Positions 18,329 through 32,329 of a DNA stretch of 64,000 nt are shown piece after piece; position 1 is the stretch's first letter, and each line of letters starts with the position of its first letter. Where the stretch lies: positions 1 to 64,000 of the forward strand of contig NZ_JALDPT010000033.1 in NCBI RefSeq assembly GCF_022695515.1. The letters run 5' to 3'. The notes beneath the pieces were generated by a model, which saw only the letters and a program-made list of their open reading frames with translations, did not search any database and was not told where the DNA came from. Both the position numbers and the translations under genes were made by a program. The DNA comes from Phenylobacterium aquaticum. Its GTDB lineage: Bacteria; Pseudomonadota; Alphaproteobacteria; Caulobacterales; Caulobacteraceae.

Positions 18329-19923
18329 GCGCGGTCCAGCTCCGCCCAGAGTCTGAGCGCATTGGCGATGAAGGCCTGCTGCCGGTCCGGGCGATCGGCG
18401 TGCAGGGGCAGCATGGAGAGGAAAAGGCCGATCATGAGCGCCCGCACCGGCGCGGACAGGCCGCCCACGCCATCGACGGTCAGGTCGCCCAGCGCCGCCT
18501 CCAGCCAGGGCTGGCAGGCGATGGGTTCGAATTCGAGACGATAGTCGCGGCCCTCGACGCGGCAGTCGTAGCGGCCGGCGATGATCTGGTCGTAACGGCC
18601 CACCGCCGAATGGGCGAGCTTGGCGAGGTCGTAGCGCAGGTCGCCATAGATGGTCGGCTTCTCGCCCACCAGTCCGCGCGGATCGATCGCCTTGATCCGC
18701 CGGACCCGTGAATCATAGAGGATGTTGGAGAAGCAGAAGTCGCCGTGCATGACGCTGTCGGGACGGCCCGTGGCGAGGTCGTAGGCCGGGACCAGGCGCT
18801 CGGCGATCTGCGCGAGCGAAGGCTGGGCCGCGCCGTCCAGGCTGAGCGGCTCGTCGATCGGAAAGCCGGTCTCGCGGGCGAAGCGCTCCAGGCGCGCCAG
18901 GGTCTTGTCCGCGGCCAGGGCCTTGAGCGCCGCATCACCTCCGGCCGTTCCGCGCACGGCGGCGCAGGTCCTGAGGAAGTCCTCGCAGGAGGCCAGGATG
19001 CGCAGCCAGGGCTTTCGGCCGACCGCGCCGTGCACAAACAGCTCCGACAGCACCGGCAGGAACTCGTACTCGGTCTCGTAGTAGACTTGGCCGCCCTCCC
19101 CGCCGAAGCCGAGCAGCCGGCCGCAATAGACCTGCACCTCCGGCGGCGCTTCCTGCAGCCAGTGGGTCTCGGCCCAGATCTTGGCGCTGTCGGCGCTGGA
19201 CTTGCGTGCGGTCAGTCCGTCGATGCGCACGGTGTTGAAGGCGCGCGCCGTGGTCACCGCCAGGCGGGACTGGAAGAAGGTTTGCAGGTGGCCAAAGTCG
19301 AGCCAGCCCTTGGCCGGGACAAGGCCGACCTCGTGGCCCTCCAGATAGTGGTTCACGCCCTCGATGAAGTCGCCCCGCATGCGGGTGAGCGAGCGGAGCA
19401 GATCGAGCGAGGAGGCGAAGGCGAAGTAGCCGGCCGCGACCGGCCAGCCCTCATGCCCGTCTTCGCCGGCCGGGGTGTTGACCAGGCGGCGGACCCGACC
19501 ATCGGGAGTCATCTCCATCTCGGCCCAGGCGTATTCGTTGGAGCGCGCGCCGCCGGCGATCAGGTCCGCTCGGTCCAGGGGCGGCGCGGCGATCAGGGTG
19601 TCGCCGTGCAGGATGTGGACGGGTCCGTCGCCGGCCCCGATGGAGTTGAGGGCGTAGACCACCGCCTCCCCGAGCTTCAGCCCCTCGGGCGCGGGCACGA
19701 TCTCGACGTTCAGTTCGGCAAGGCGGGCCAGATCATGGTCGGAGAGCTCATAGGTCTCCGGCAGGACCAGATGCACCGGGCCCGCTCCCGCCAAGGCCTG
19801 AAGCTGCAGTTCATAGAGCCGCTGCACGCCGACCGGCAGAAGGCTGGGCGGCAGGGGGCCGAACTCGGCGGCCAGTTCCTGGCCCACCACCGCGCCGGAC
19901 ATGATCAGCCGCACCGCGCCCAT
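18325..19923 (-). CDS. Nucleotidyltransferase-kinase fusion for glycan precursor
   Basis: 532 residues. Residues 1 to about 230 are a nucleotidyltransferase-like domain with a divergent N-terminal loop (RLIMSGAVVGQELAAEF), HGDTLIA as the metal-binding Asp site, and GWLDFGHLQTF. Residues about 235-532 are an aminoglycoside/choline-kinase-like domain: SVMHGDFCFSNILYD (catalytic HGDxxxxN) and AIDPRG (metal Asp). One polypeptide could thus phosphorylate a small alcohol and nucleotidylate it. The canonical GxGxRx loop is not evident, so the first domain may be regulatory or altered. Four bases after the HAD gene and overlapping the next nucleotidyltransferase gene. Confidence 0.78.
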   Translation of the reverse strand: MGAVRLIMSGAVVGQELAAEFGPLPPSLLPVGVQRLYELQLQALAGAGPVHLVLPETYELSDHDLARLAELNVEIVPAPEGLKLGEAVVYALNSIGAGDGPVHILHGDTLIAAPPLDRADLIAGGARSNEYAWAEMEMTPDGRVRRLVNTPAGEDGHEGWPVAAGYFAFASSLDLLRSLTRMRGDFIEGVNHYLEGHEVGLVPAKGWLDFGHLQTFFQSRLAVTTARAFNTVRIDGLTARKSSADSAKIWAETHWLQEAPPEVQVYCGRLLGFGGEGGQVYYETEYEFLPVLSELFVHGAVGRKPWLRILASCEDFLRTCAAVRGTAGGDAALKALAADKTLARLERFARETGFPIDEPLSLDGAAQPSLAQIAERLVPAYDLATGRPDSVMHGDFCFSNILYDSRVRRIKAIDPRGLVGEKPTIYGDLRYDLAKLAHSAVGRYDQIIAGRYDCRVEGRDYRLEFEPIACQPWLEAALGDLTVDGVGGLSAPVRALMIGLFLSMLPLHADRPDRQQAFIANALRLWAELDRA

Positions 19924-19927
19924 GGGC

Positions 19928-20302
19928 TCAGGCCTCCCGGGCGAGCAGGGCGCGGATCTCGTCCAGGCTCAGGGCGACGAATTCGCTCGGCCGGATCGCC
20001 TTGTCGTCGACATAGAAGCCCTCGGTCCCGCACCAAGGCTTGCCCACATGGATTTCGTCATAGGGTACGTCATGGCGCGCCAGCCAGTCGAGGATGACCG
20101 GCAGGGTGTTGGCGTTGATCTTGCCGATCTGGCCGCCATAGGTGCGCATGTTGCGGGCTGAACAGATGACGATCTCGAAGCCCTGGTCGCGATAGGCCCG
20201 CAACTGGTCGATCAGGGCGAGGTTCGGCGCCCGCTCGGCATAGGACCGGTCGGGGTCGTCGAGCGCGATCGTGCCGTCGAGGTCGAAGACCAGCCGCTTC
20301 AT
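19928..20302 (-). CDS. HAD-family phosphatase, capsule-type
   Basis: 124-residue minimal HAD hydrolase without a cap domain. Motif I DLDGTIALDD with nucleophile Asp8 and Asp10, motif II VICSARNMRTY with Ser, Lys in the INANTLPVIL to HVGKPW stretch, and VDDKAI for the metal. Similar small phosphatases sit beside nucleotidyltransferases in capsule loci. First gene of the leftward operon, with its ATG at 20302. It probably removes a phosphate from a precursor or from a product of the downstream enzymes. Divergent from the membrane glycosyltransferase with 77 bp between. Confidence 0.82.
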   Translation of the reverse strand: MKRLVFDLDGTIALDDPDRSYAERAPNLALIDQLRAYRDQGFEIVICSARNMRTYGGQIGKINANTLPVILDWLARHDVPYDEIHVGKPWCGTEGFYVDDKAIRPSEFVALSLDEIRALLAREA

Positions 20303-20379
20303 GGGGCGATGCTAAAACGATTCCGCGCACGGCCCGCCCCGGCTCTGGTCACTCCAGGTCGCAGAGCCCAGAATGGCGC

Positions 20380-22116
20380 ATGTCGCGGAATTCGGAGAAT
20401 CAGGGCGCGTCGCCTTGGCGGGAGCCGGGCGTGGCGGCAGGCCTGCTGCTGGTCGCGATCATCATTGGCCTGCACCTGCCGCGGGCCTTCCTGACCCTGC
20501 CGCTCTATGCGGGCGACGAGGGCGCCTATCTGATCCATGCCCTGTTCGGCGGCCTGCTTAAGACCGATCCCGGCCTCTATCCCGCCCTGCCCGACGTCGA
20601 CAACACGGCGTTCTTCTGGATCGTGCGGCTGGTCGACGCCCTGCCCGGCGACCCGCTCGACGCTCTCAGGCTGCTCGGCGGGGCGGCCTATGTCGGGGGT
20701 CTGGTCCTCGTCTGGCGCGGCGTGCGGCCCCAGCTCGCCGGCCGCGACGCCGCAGGCGTGCTGCTGCTGGGCCTGGCCTTCCCCTATTACAGGTTCGTCT
20801 TCACCGCCCTGCCGGAGGGCTGGTACGTGGGCCTGCTGGGCCTGATCATCTATCTGACCGCCCGCTTCTACCGGACGCGCCCCTGGGCGCACGCGGCCGG
20901 CCTGGGCGCCCTCACCGCCTGCCTGGTGCTGATCAAGCCGCACGGCGTCGCCCTGGCGGCGGGATTTGTCGCGCTCGTGGTGATCGACACGGCCCTGGAC
21001 GCGCATCGCAAGCTGCTGGCCAGCGCGGGACGCCTGGCCCTGTTCGCCACGACCTTCCTGCTCGCGGGTCACGCGGTGCAGATGATCGACGGCCACGGCC
21101 CGCCCACGGGCCTCTGGTTCGTCGGGTCGGGCTTCTATGGGGCGATCCTGAAGGTCACGCCGAGCGCGCACGCCATCCATATCGGCGTGGTCGCACTGTT
21201 CGGCATGGCGACGGGGAGCCTGTTGCTGGCAGGGGCGCCCGTCGCCCTGGGCCTCGACGACCTGGCCGCCCGCTGGCGCGCAGAGCGGGGCCGGTTCCGC
21301 CTCGAGGCGGCGGACCTCGCCTTCCTCCTGACCCTGATGGGGTACGGGGCGACGGTGGCCATGGTCGCCATCTTCGCCGCAAAGGTCGCCGATATCGCGC
21401 CCATGGAGTCCTACCGGCTGTGGGGACGCTATTTCGAGTTCTTCGTGCCGCTGATCTGGCTGACCGCGTGGCCCTATGTGCGGGCGTCAGAGCATCGGCC
21501 GGACCGCCAAATCCTGGCGGCCGGGGTCGTGCTGGCCGGGCTGATCGGCCTGGTCGTCGCGCTGAAATCGGGCGTATCCCTGCTGCCCTGGGACGCGACG
21601 GCCCTGTCGGCCTTCTACATTCCAGGCGACCCGCGCTGGCCGCTGTTCACGACCTTTCCCGGCTTCGCCCTGGCCTGCGCCGCGACCCTGGGCGTGATCA
21701 TCCTCACCCTGCGCAAGGCGCCGGCTCTCCAGGTCTGGCAGGGCTATTTCGCGGTTCTGGCCTGTCTGTCCTTCGGCCTGGACCAGGCCTGGTGGAGCCA
21801 GATCTCCCCTGAGCGCGACATTCTGCAGGCGGATCTCAAGATGGTGGGCCGCGCGATGACGGGCTCAGGCGGCGAAACCGCCACCTTCGTGGACGACCCC
21901 AATGCGGCGTCCAACGTGTTCCTCAGGCTGAGGGGGCGAACCCATATCGTGATGATGGCGCCGGGCGCGAGCCCGTCCTCCACCAACCTCAAGCCCTATC
22001 AGACCCTGGTGGTCGAAAAGGGTGTCGGCGCGCCGGCCCCGACCTGGCGCATCGTCCAGGCCGGGAAACAGCTGACCGTCTATCAGCGCGGCAGCTTGGA
22101 CACGCCCATCAGATAG
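20380..22116 (+). CDS. Polytopic membrane glycosyltransferase, GT39-like
   Basis: 578 residues with about ten to eleven hydrophobic segments. LYAGDEGAYLIHALFGGLL near residue 50 has the Asp-Glu pair expected in the first periplasmic loop of lipid-linked-sugar-dependent (GT-C, GT39/ArnT-like) glycosyltransferases. The soluble C-terminal tail (about residues 490-578) follows the last helix. It would transfer a sugar from a polyprenyl phosphate carrier to an external glycan, lipid or protein; the acceptor is unknown. The last 34 bases overlap the convergent gltD. Its place next to nucleotidyltransferase genes suggests one surface-glycan function. Confidence 0.75.
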   Translation: MSRNSENQGASPWREPGVAAGLLLVAIIIGLHLPRAFLTLPLYAGDEGAYLIHALFGGLLKTDPGLYPALPDVDNTAFFWIVRLVDALPGDPLDALRLLGGAAYVGGLVLVWRGVRPQLAGRDAAGVLLLGLAFPYYRFVFTALPEGWYVGLLGLIIYLTARFYRTRPWAHAAGLGALTACLVLIKPHGVALAAGFVALVVIDTALDAHRKLLASAGRLALFATTFLLAGHAVQMIDGHGPPTGLWFVGSGFYGAILKVTPSAHAIHIGVVALFGMATGSLLLAGAPVALGLDDLAARWRAERGRFRLEAADLAFLLTLMGYGATVAMVAIFAAKVADIAPMESYRLWGRYFEFFVPLIWLTAWPYVRASEHRPDRQILAAGVVLAGLIGLVVALKSGVSLLPWDATALSAFYIPGDPRWPLFTTFPGFALACAATLGVIILTLRKAPALQVWQGYFAVLACLSFGLDQAWWSQISPERDILQADLKMVGRAMTGSGGETATFVDDPNAASNVFLRLRGRTHIVMMAPGASPSSTNLKPYQTLVVEKGVGAPAPTWRIVQAGKQLTVYQRGSLDTPIR

Positions 22117-23534
22117 GCGTCCACCGCCTGGGCGCACTGGCGGCCCTCGCGGATCGCCCAGACCACCAGGGACTGGCCGCGCCGCATGTCGCCACAGGCG
22201 AAGATGTTTGGCGTCGAGGTCCTGTAGTCGGTGACCGGCGCCTTGACCGCGCCGCGGGGATCGAACTCGACCCCGGCCTGCTCGGTGAAGGCGTTGTGGC
22301 GCGGGCCGACGAAGCCCATGGCCAGCAGGACCATGTCGGCCTTGAGGATGAACTCGCTGCCGGCGATCTCCTGCATGGTCTGACGGCCGTCGGGGCCCTT
22401 GACCCATTCCAGGCGCACGCATTCCAGCGCCTCGATCTTGCCGTCCTTGCCGATTGCCCGCTTGGTGGCGACGGCGAAATCGCGCTCGCAGCCTTCTTCG
22501 TGGCTGGACGAGGTGCGCAGGCGCAGCGGCCAGTCCGGCCAGGTCATCGACTTGTTCTCGATGGCCGGGGGCTGGGGCATAATCTCCAGCTGGGTCACCG
22601 ACAGGGCGCCGTGGCGGTTGGAGGTGCCGATGCAGTCGGAGCCCGTGTCGCCGCCGCCGATGACCACCACGTGCTTGCCCTTGGCCGACAGCGTGCCCTG
22701 GGGCGCGGCCTTGGCCTCGTCGTCGCCGGCGTTGCGCTTGTTCTGCTGGGTCAGGAAATCCATGGCGAAATGGATGCCGTCCAGCTCGCGGCCGGGGATC
22801 TCCAGGTCGCGGGGATTTTCGGCGCCGCCGGCCATCACCAGCACGTCATAGTCGTCAAGAAGGCGCTGCACCGAGACCGTGACGCCGATCTCCATATTGG
22901 TGCGGAAGATCACGCCTTCGGCCTCCATCTGGGCGACGCGGCGGTCGATCAGATGCTTCTCCATCTTGAAGTCCGGAATGCCGTAGCGCATCAGCCCGCC
23001 GATCCGGTCGTTCTTCTCGAACACGGAGGGGGCGTGACCGGCGCGGGCCAACTGCTGGGCGCAGGCGAGGCCGGCGGGGCCCGAGCCCACCACCGCGATC
23101 CGCTTGCCGGTGCCGCGCGGCGACATCTGGGGCGTGATCCAGCCCTCTTCCCAGCCCTTGTCGACGATCTGGCATTCGATCGTCTTGATGGTCACCGGGG
23201 TGTCGATGATGTTCAGGGTGCAGGACGCCTCGCAGGGCGCGGGGCAGATGCGGCCCGTGAACTCCGGGAAGTTGTTGGTCGACTGGAGATTGTCCAGCGC
23301 CGTCTTCCACTGCTCGCGATAGACCAGATTGTTGAAGTCGGGGATCTGGTTATTGACCGGACAGCCGTTGTGGCAGAACGGAATCCCGCAATCCATGCAG
23401 CGCGACGCCTGCTTGTTGATGGCGTCGGCCGGCAGCGGATGGACGAATTCCTTCCACGTCTTCAGCCGTTCCGCAGGCTTGTCGTAGCCGCGATCCTGAC
23501 GTTCGATTTCCAGGAAGCCGGTGGGCTTGCCCAT
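22083..23534 (-). CDS. gltD: Glutamate synthase small (beta) subunit
   Basis: 483 residues, the NADPH-oxidising flavoprotein subunit of glutamate synthase. The N-terminal ferredoxin-like part has CMDCGIPFCHNGCPVNNQIP and CPAPCEASC cysteines for 4Fe-4S clusters. GSGPAGLACAQQLARAGH is the FAD-binding dinucleotide fold and VIGGGDTGSDCIG the NADPH-binding fold. Length is normal. It passes electrons to GltB for glutamine plus 2-oxoglutarate to two glutamates. It follows gltB by 24 bp with a good ribosome site (CGGAGT). The order gltB-gltD is standard. Confidence 0.97.
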   Translation of the reverse strand: MGKPTGFLEIERQDRGYDKPAERLKTWKEFVHPLPADAINKQASRCMDCGIPFCHNGCPVNNQIPDFNNLVYREQWKTALDNLQSTNNFPEFTGRICPAPCEASCTLNIIDTPVTIKTIECQIVDKGWEEGWITPQMSPRGTGKRIAVVGSGPAGLACAQQLARAGHAPSVFEKNDRIGGLMRYGIPDFKMEKHLIDRRVAQMEAEGVIFRTNMEIGVTVSVQRLLDDYDVLVMAGGAENPRDLEIPGRELDGIHFAMDFLTQQNKRNAGDDEAKAAPQGTLSAKGKHVVVIGGGDTGSDCIGTSNRHGALSVTQLEIMPQPPAIENKSMTWPDWPLRLRTSSSHEEGCERDFAVATKRAIGKDGKIEALECVRLEWVKGPDGRQTMQEIAGSEFILKADMVLLAMGFVGPRHNAFTEQAGVEFDPRGAVKAPVTDYRTSTPNIFACGDMRRGQSLVVWAIREGRQCAQAVDAYLMGVSKLPR

Positions 23535-23558
23535 GACGATACTCCGTTCCTGAAAGGT

Positions 23559-28205
<4,647 letters not shown>

Positions 28206-28368
28206 CCACGTCCCTCGCTTCGTCTCGTTCACTATGGCCCCGGCGCGGAAATCAGGCACGCCGAAAGGCGGCCGAAAACCCGGCCGTCATAAGCCCGTCG
28301 GAGCGCGCCATTAGCGGCAAGATCGACCCTTGTCGATGGGTTCGAAACTGCGGAATTGAAAAGTTTTT

Positions 28369-29514
28369 CTAAGACCCGACGTCCAGAAGGGATTTGTCGG
28401 CCCGCCGCACGTCGTCGCAGCCGGTCAGGATCATGGCCGTGACCAGCTCACTCTTAAGTGTGCCCAGCATCTTGGAGATCATTTTCTCGCCCCCGGCGCC
28501 CAGGGCGTAGGCCCAAGGCCGACCGACGAAGCAGGCGCGCGCGCCGAGCGCCAGGGCTTTCAACACGTCCAGGCCCGAACGCACCCCGCCGTCCAGGAAC
28601 ACTTCCAGATCGTCGCCCACCGCATCGGCGATCCTGGGCAGGGCCGCGATCGAGGACTTCACCCCGTCGAGCTGGCGGCCGCCGTGGTTCGAGACGATCA
28701 GCCCTTGGGCCCCGGCCTTGACAGCGTCGCGGGCGTCGTCCGGATCGAGCACGCCCTTGATGATGATCGGCCCGTCCCAGATCTCGCGGACGAAATCGAG
28801 ATCGGCCCAGGTGACCGACCGATCGAAGTTGCGGGCGATCCAGCTCAGGAAGTCATTGACCCGCCGCCCGCCTTCAACCGCGTCCTGCACATTGCCGAGC
28901 GTATGCGGCTTGCCGTTCACATAGACGTCCCAGAACCACTCCAGGTGGGTCGCCCCTTGCCAGCCGGTGTTCAGCAGGCCCGACAGGCCGGTCGCGCCGG
29001 TGAAGCCCGAGCGGACATCGCGATAACGTGATCCCGGCAGGGGCAGGTCCACCGTGAAGACCAGGACCGGACAGCCGGCCGCCTTCGCCCGCTCGAGCAG
29101 GGACCGCATATAACCGCGGTCCTTCAGCATATAGAGCTGGAACCAGGGCGCGGTTCCGGTCGCCGCCACCTCCTCCACCGAGCAGACGCCGACGGTCGAC
29201 AAGCAGAACGGGACCCCCGCCTGGGCTGCGGCCCGCGCCGCCTGGGTCTCACCGCGGCGGCCGTACATGCCGGCCATGCCCACCGGCGACAGGCCGAGCG
29301 GCATGGCGAGCGTCTGGCCCACCGCCTGAACGGAGGTGTTGATGGTGGTCATGTCGCGCATGACCCGCTGGCGCAGGGCGATGGCCTCGAGGTCCTCGAC
29401 GTTCCGCTTGAGCGTCACCTCGGCATAGGAGCCGCCATCGATGTACTCGAAGAACATGGGCGGCAGTCGCCGACGCGCCAGCTCTCGATAGTCCGAAACC
29501 GACACCGGCGGCAT
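28369..29514 (-). CDS. lldD: FMN-dependent L-lactate dehydrogenase
   Basis: 381-residue FMN-dependent alpha-hydroxy-acid dehydrogenase, peripheral to the inner membrane, oxidising L-lactate to pyruvate with electrons to the quinone pool. Visible motifs: N-terminal YRELARRRLPPMFFEYIDGGS, PVGMAGM, FQLYMLKDRG, and the active-site SNHGGRQLDG with the catalytic His near residue 275, then the FMN phosphate site LDGGVRSGLDVLKALALGA. Length and termini match LldD better than mandelate or glycolate enzymes, but substrate choice within this family is hard to fix. Strong AGGGGAGGGA site. Divergent from the endonuclease III family gene. Confidence 0.88.
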   Translation of the reverse strand: MPPVSVSDYRELARRRLPPMFFEYIDGGSYAEVTLKRNVEDLEAIALRQRVMRDMTTINTSVQAVGQTLAMPLGLSPVGMAGMYGRRGETQAARAAAQAGVPFCLSTVGVCSVEEVAATGTAPWFQLYMLKDRGYMRSLLERAKAAGCPVLVFTVDLPLPGSRYRDVRSGFTGATGLSGLLNTGWQGATHLEWFWDVYVNGKPHTLGNVQDAVEGGRRVNDFLSWIARNFDRSVTWADLDFVREIWDGPIIIKGVLDPDDARDAVKAGAQGLIVSNHGGRQLDGVKSSIAALPRIADAVGDDLEVFLDGGVRSGLDVLKALALGARACFVGRPWAYALGAGGEKMISKMLGTLKSELVTAMILTGCDDVRRADKSLLDVGS

Positions 29515-29595
29515 GACATCCCTCCCCTGCTTCGCCCTGGGTAAGGCAGGCCGGGGGGATTTACAAATGTTCTATCTTTGTTCTAGCGTAGCCGC

Positions 29596-30333
29596 ATGCA
29601 GACTCGATTGGCCTTCCCCTCTGACCTGCCTCCGCTGCGCGAGCGCCTGCGCGAGGTGTTCGGCCCCCAGAAACCGGGGCAGCGCCTGGATCCGGTGTCG
29701 GAACTGATCAAGGCCATGCTCTCGGTGCGCACCTATGACGAGGTGACCTGGGCGGCGTTCGTGAGGCTGCGGGCGGCCTATCCGGACTGGAAGGCCCTGG
29801 CCTGCGCCGAGCCCTGGCAGATTGAGCCGATGATCGATCCGGTCACTTTCTCCGAGCAGAAGGCGCGCCAGCTTCCCACGCTGGTGCGGGTGATCCTGAT
29901 CCAGGCCGGCGAGATGAACCTCGACTTCCTGGCCGAGATGCCGGCGGACGAAGCCATGGCCTGGCTGACCCGCCTGCCGGGCGTGGGCGTCAAGGTGGCG
30001 GCGGCGGTGCTGAACTTCTCCACCCTGGCGGGACGGGCCCTGGTGGTCGACACCCACACCCATCGGGTGGCGCGCCGTCTGGGCCTGACCGCCCGCCATG
30101 GCGACGCCCGCGACGCCTATGTCAGCCTGAGCGCCATGGTTCCCGACGACTGGACCCATGAGGACCTGTTCGAGCTGCACTGGCTGATGAAGCCGCACGG
30201 CCAGTCGATCTGCACCCACTTCGATCCGGCCTGCGACCTGTGCGCCCTGCGCGACGCCTGCCCCCGCGTGGGCGTCGCGGCGGACCAGGAACGCAGCGTC
30301 ACCCCCTTCGCCCCGGTCAGATCGGCGCGCTGA
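29596..30333 (+). CDS. Endonuclease III-family DNA glycosylase/AP lyase
   Basis: 245 residues, HhH-GPD superfamily. LPGVGVK carries the hairpin and the catalytic Lys133, VDTHTHRVARRLGL carries Asp152, and four cysteines C-x6-C-x2-C-x5-C (206, 213, 216, 222) bind the 4Fe-4S cluster. It should remove oxidised pyrimidines or nick abasic sites. It differs from classical Nth in its N-terminal part (VFGPQKPGQRLDPVSELIKAMLSVRTYDEVTW, where classical Nth has a more typical SAQTTD motif), so it may be a paralogue with a different base preference. Confidence 0.88.
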   Translation: MQTRLAFPSDLPPLRERLREVFGPQKPGQRLDPVSELIKAMLSVRTYDEVTWAAFVRLRAAYPDWKALACAEPWQIEPMIDPVTFSEQKARQLPTLVRVILIQAGEMNLDFLAEMPADEAMAWLTRLPGVGVKVAAAVLNFSTLAGRALVVDTHTHRVARRLGLTARHGDARDAYVSLSAMVPDDWTHEDLFELHWLMKPHGQSICTHFDPACDLCALRDACPRVGVAADQERSVTPFAPVRSAR

Positions 30334-30415
30334 ATCGCGCGGCGACCGTTGGAGCCTGACGCGTCCCGCGCTAGGTTCGCGTCGCTGCCGCTGATGCGGA
30401 TTCGAGGAGCTTTCT

Positions 30416-30742
30416 ATGACCGACGGGATTGCACGCCCCTGGGCCCTGATGCGCCACCACGCTGGCTGGGCTGACGTTTTCCTGATCGAGAAGGAATCTG
30501 CGGACTCCATCACCGGCGTCTATCCCGACCGCGAGACCGTCGGCCCGCCCGTGAACTATTCGGTGCGCGCCATCCTCGCCCGCTTTGAGACCCTGGAGGC
30601 CGCCCGCGCCGCCCGTGAAGGCGCCGTGCTGGAATGGCGCAAGCATGACGCCGCCGTGCGCGACGCCGAAGCCGCCCTGCGCGATGCGGAAAAGGCCCGC
30701 GAGGACGCCTGGCTCAACTGCCTGCGCGGCGCGGCGGGCTGA
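30416..30742 (+). CDS. Small hypothetical protein with charged helical C-terminus
   Basis: 108 residues from an ATG preceded by GAGGAG. The first half (PWALMRHHAGWADVFLIEKESADSI) looks globular. The second half is a long Ala/Arg/Glu helix (about residues 58-100) likely to form a coiled coil. No signal peptide or membrane segment. I do not recognise the family. It stands between the endonuclease III family gene and a convergent glycosyltransferase and probably has its own promoter in the 80 bp upstream. Confidence 0.6.
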   Translation: MTDGIARPWALMRHHAGWADVFLIEKESADSITGVYPDRETVGPPVNYSVRAILARFETLEAARAAREGAVLEWRKHDAAVRDAEAALRDAEKAREDAWLNCLRGAAG

Positions 30743-30776
30743 CGCCCGGCCTCAAGGGCCGAACACCCCAATCGAC

Positions 30777-31556
30777 CTAGGACCTGCGCCGGTTTCCGGC
30801 CAGGAGCGGCACGGGGCGACCTGGGCGGTCGCCGCCGAAATTCCATGACGGCCAGGCCAGGTCCCATCCGGGGCGGCGCCCCCGCGACAGGGTCCGCAGG
30901 CGCGCGACCTGCATCACCAAGCCGGCCGGGGTCAGAACCTCGGCGATGTCGCGGATCATCTTCAGTTCGGCCCACAGCCCCGCGAGCGCCCCGACCTTTT
31001 CGGCCTTGCGGACATTGCGCACGTTCGGACAGTCGACCACCGCCACCGGCAATTCGGCCGACACCACCAGGCTGTTCAGGAACACCTCGGCGCCCCAGCG
31101 CGGCAGGCGCTCCCAGATCTCCGGCTGGCCGCGCGCCAGCCAGCCCGGCACGACGCGCTCGCCGGTGATGAAGTCGAGGCCCAGGGCGCGATAGAGCCCC
31201 AGGCTGTTGCCCCGCATGCCCAGAGTGACCGCACAGGCGCCGGAGAGCACCGGCGCCACCAGCCGGTGGATGTCGCCCGCCGACAATCCCGCCAGGTCGG
31301 CGTCCAGAAACAACACATGGTCACCGAAGCTGCGGGCCGCGCCGATCCCCATGGCGAAGGTCTTGCCGCGGTTCTGGGGCAGAGACACGGCCTCGACGGA
31401 CGGGAACCGGGCCAGGATCTGGGCCGTGGCGTCGGTCGAGCCGTCGTCCACCACGATCACCTGGTCCAGGGCGGGATGGACGGCGACGACCCGCAGGAGA
31501 TCGCCGAGCCGGTCGGCTTCGTTATAGGCGCAGATCACGCAGGAAATGGTGGGCAT
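30777..31556 (-). CDS. Family 2 glycosyltransferase
   Basis: 259 residues from the ATG at 31556. GT-A family 2 signature: ISCVICAYNEADRLGDLL, VIVVDDGSTDAT and FLDADLAGLS (the metal-binding Asp-x-Asp). A helical tail follows with no clear membrane segment, unlike polyprenyl-phosphate mannosyltransferases. A cytosolic or membrane-peripheral enzyme that transfers a nucleotide sugar; target unknown. The longer frame to 31664 adds a Pro/Arg-rich stretch that does not look real. It lies in its own transcription unit or at the end of the cytochrome operon. Confidence 0.82.
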   Translation of the reverse strand: MPTISCVICAYNEADRLGDLLRVVAVHPALDQVIVVDDGSTDATAQILARFPSVEAVSLPQNRGKTFAMGIGAARSFGDHVLFLDADLAGLSAGDIHRLVAPVLSGACAVTLGMRGNSLGLYRALGLDFITGERVVPGWLARGQPEIWERLPRWGAEVFLNSLVVSAELPVAVVDCPNVRNVRKAEKVGALAGLWAELKMIRDIAEVLTPAGLVMQVARLRTLSRGRRPGWDLAWPSWNFGGDRPGRPVPLLAGNRRRS

Positions 31557-31629
31557 GGGCGGCCATGGAGTTGGTACAGGTCGCCAACACCCATGCCCCG
31601 GCCACGGTTCCCGCTGCGGCGGGCGGCCC

Positions 31630-32310
31630 CTAGAACTTGATGCGGAATCCCTTGGCCACCGCATAGGCGAAGGCCGCCGCGACGATCACGCCCAGCGCCA
31701 GACGCCAGACCGGCGCCGTCTTGAGCGGCGTCACCGCGTGGGCGAACACCCGCCGGCCGGTGACCATGGCCGCCACCAGGTTCTCGCGCTTCCAGAACCG
31801 ATAATAGGCGATCGCCACGAGATGCAGGCCGATCAGGCCCTGCAACACCCGGAAGCTCAGTTCATGTCCCTCGGCGAAGGCGCGGCCGGTGTCGAAATCG
31901 ACCTTGTCGGACAGGGGCCCGGACTCGATGCCGTCGATGTCCACGGCGAACAGGCCCAGGCTGACCTGAACGATGAGCACCAGCAGCATGGCCACGACGC
32001 TCCAGGCGCCCAGCGGATTATGGCCGGGCGTCTCGCCGGCCTCCCGCGAGCCCAAGGTCTTCGCATAGGCGAGCGTGGCCCCAGGCCCCTTGATGAAGCT
32101 CGCGAACCGCGCGGTCGACCCGCCGGCCACGCCCCACCAGAGCCGGAACACCAGAAGTCCGATGACCGCGTAGCCGGACAGCCGGTGGACATCCATCTGC
32201 TTGCCGGCGGTCAGCCAGGAGACGACGATCAGGATCGCCATCGACCAGTGAACGAGCCGGGTCGGCCCGTCCCAGAGGCGGGTAGGCGCCGGCTGATCGG
32301 TCGCGCTCAT
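31630..32310 (-). CDS. Cytochrome b561 family protein
   Basis: 226 residues with four to five membrane helices. Haem-ligand histidines are visible in TRLVHWSMAILIVVSW, MDVHRLSGYAVIG, and in the later helices around GHELSFRVLQGLIGLHLVAIAYYRF. A short basic tail ends the protein. An inner-membrane dihaem b-type electron carrier. The upstream gene, 19 bp away, encodes a cytochrome c-prime; such pairs are common and point to electron transfer from the quinone pool to a periplasmic c-type haem protein, possibly in stress or NO/peroxide handling. The start is the ATG at 32310. Confidence 0.88.
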   Translation of the reverse strand: MSATDQPAPTRLWDGPTRLVHWSMAILIVVSWLTAGKQMDVHRLSGYAVIGLLVFRLWWGVAGGSTARFASFIKGPGATLAYAKTLGSREAGETPGHNPLGAWSVVAMLLVLIVQVSLGLFAVDIDGIESGPLSDKVDFDTGRAFAEGHELSFRVLQGLIGLHLVAIAYYRFWKRENLVAAMVTGRRVFAHAVTPLKTAPVWRLALGVIVAAAFAYAVAKGFRIKF

Positions 32311-32329
32311 GGCCGGGGTCTCTGCCGGA

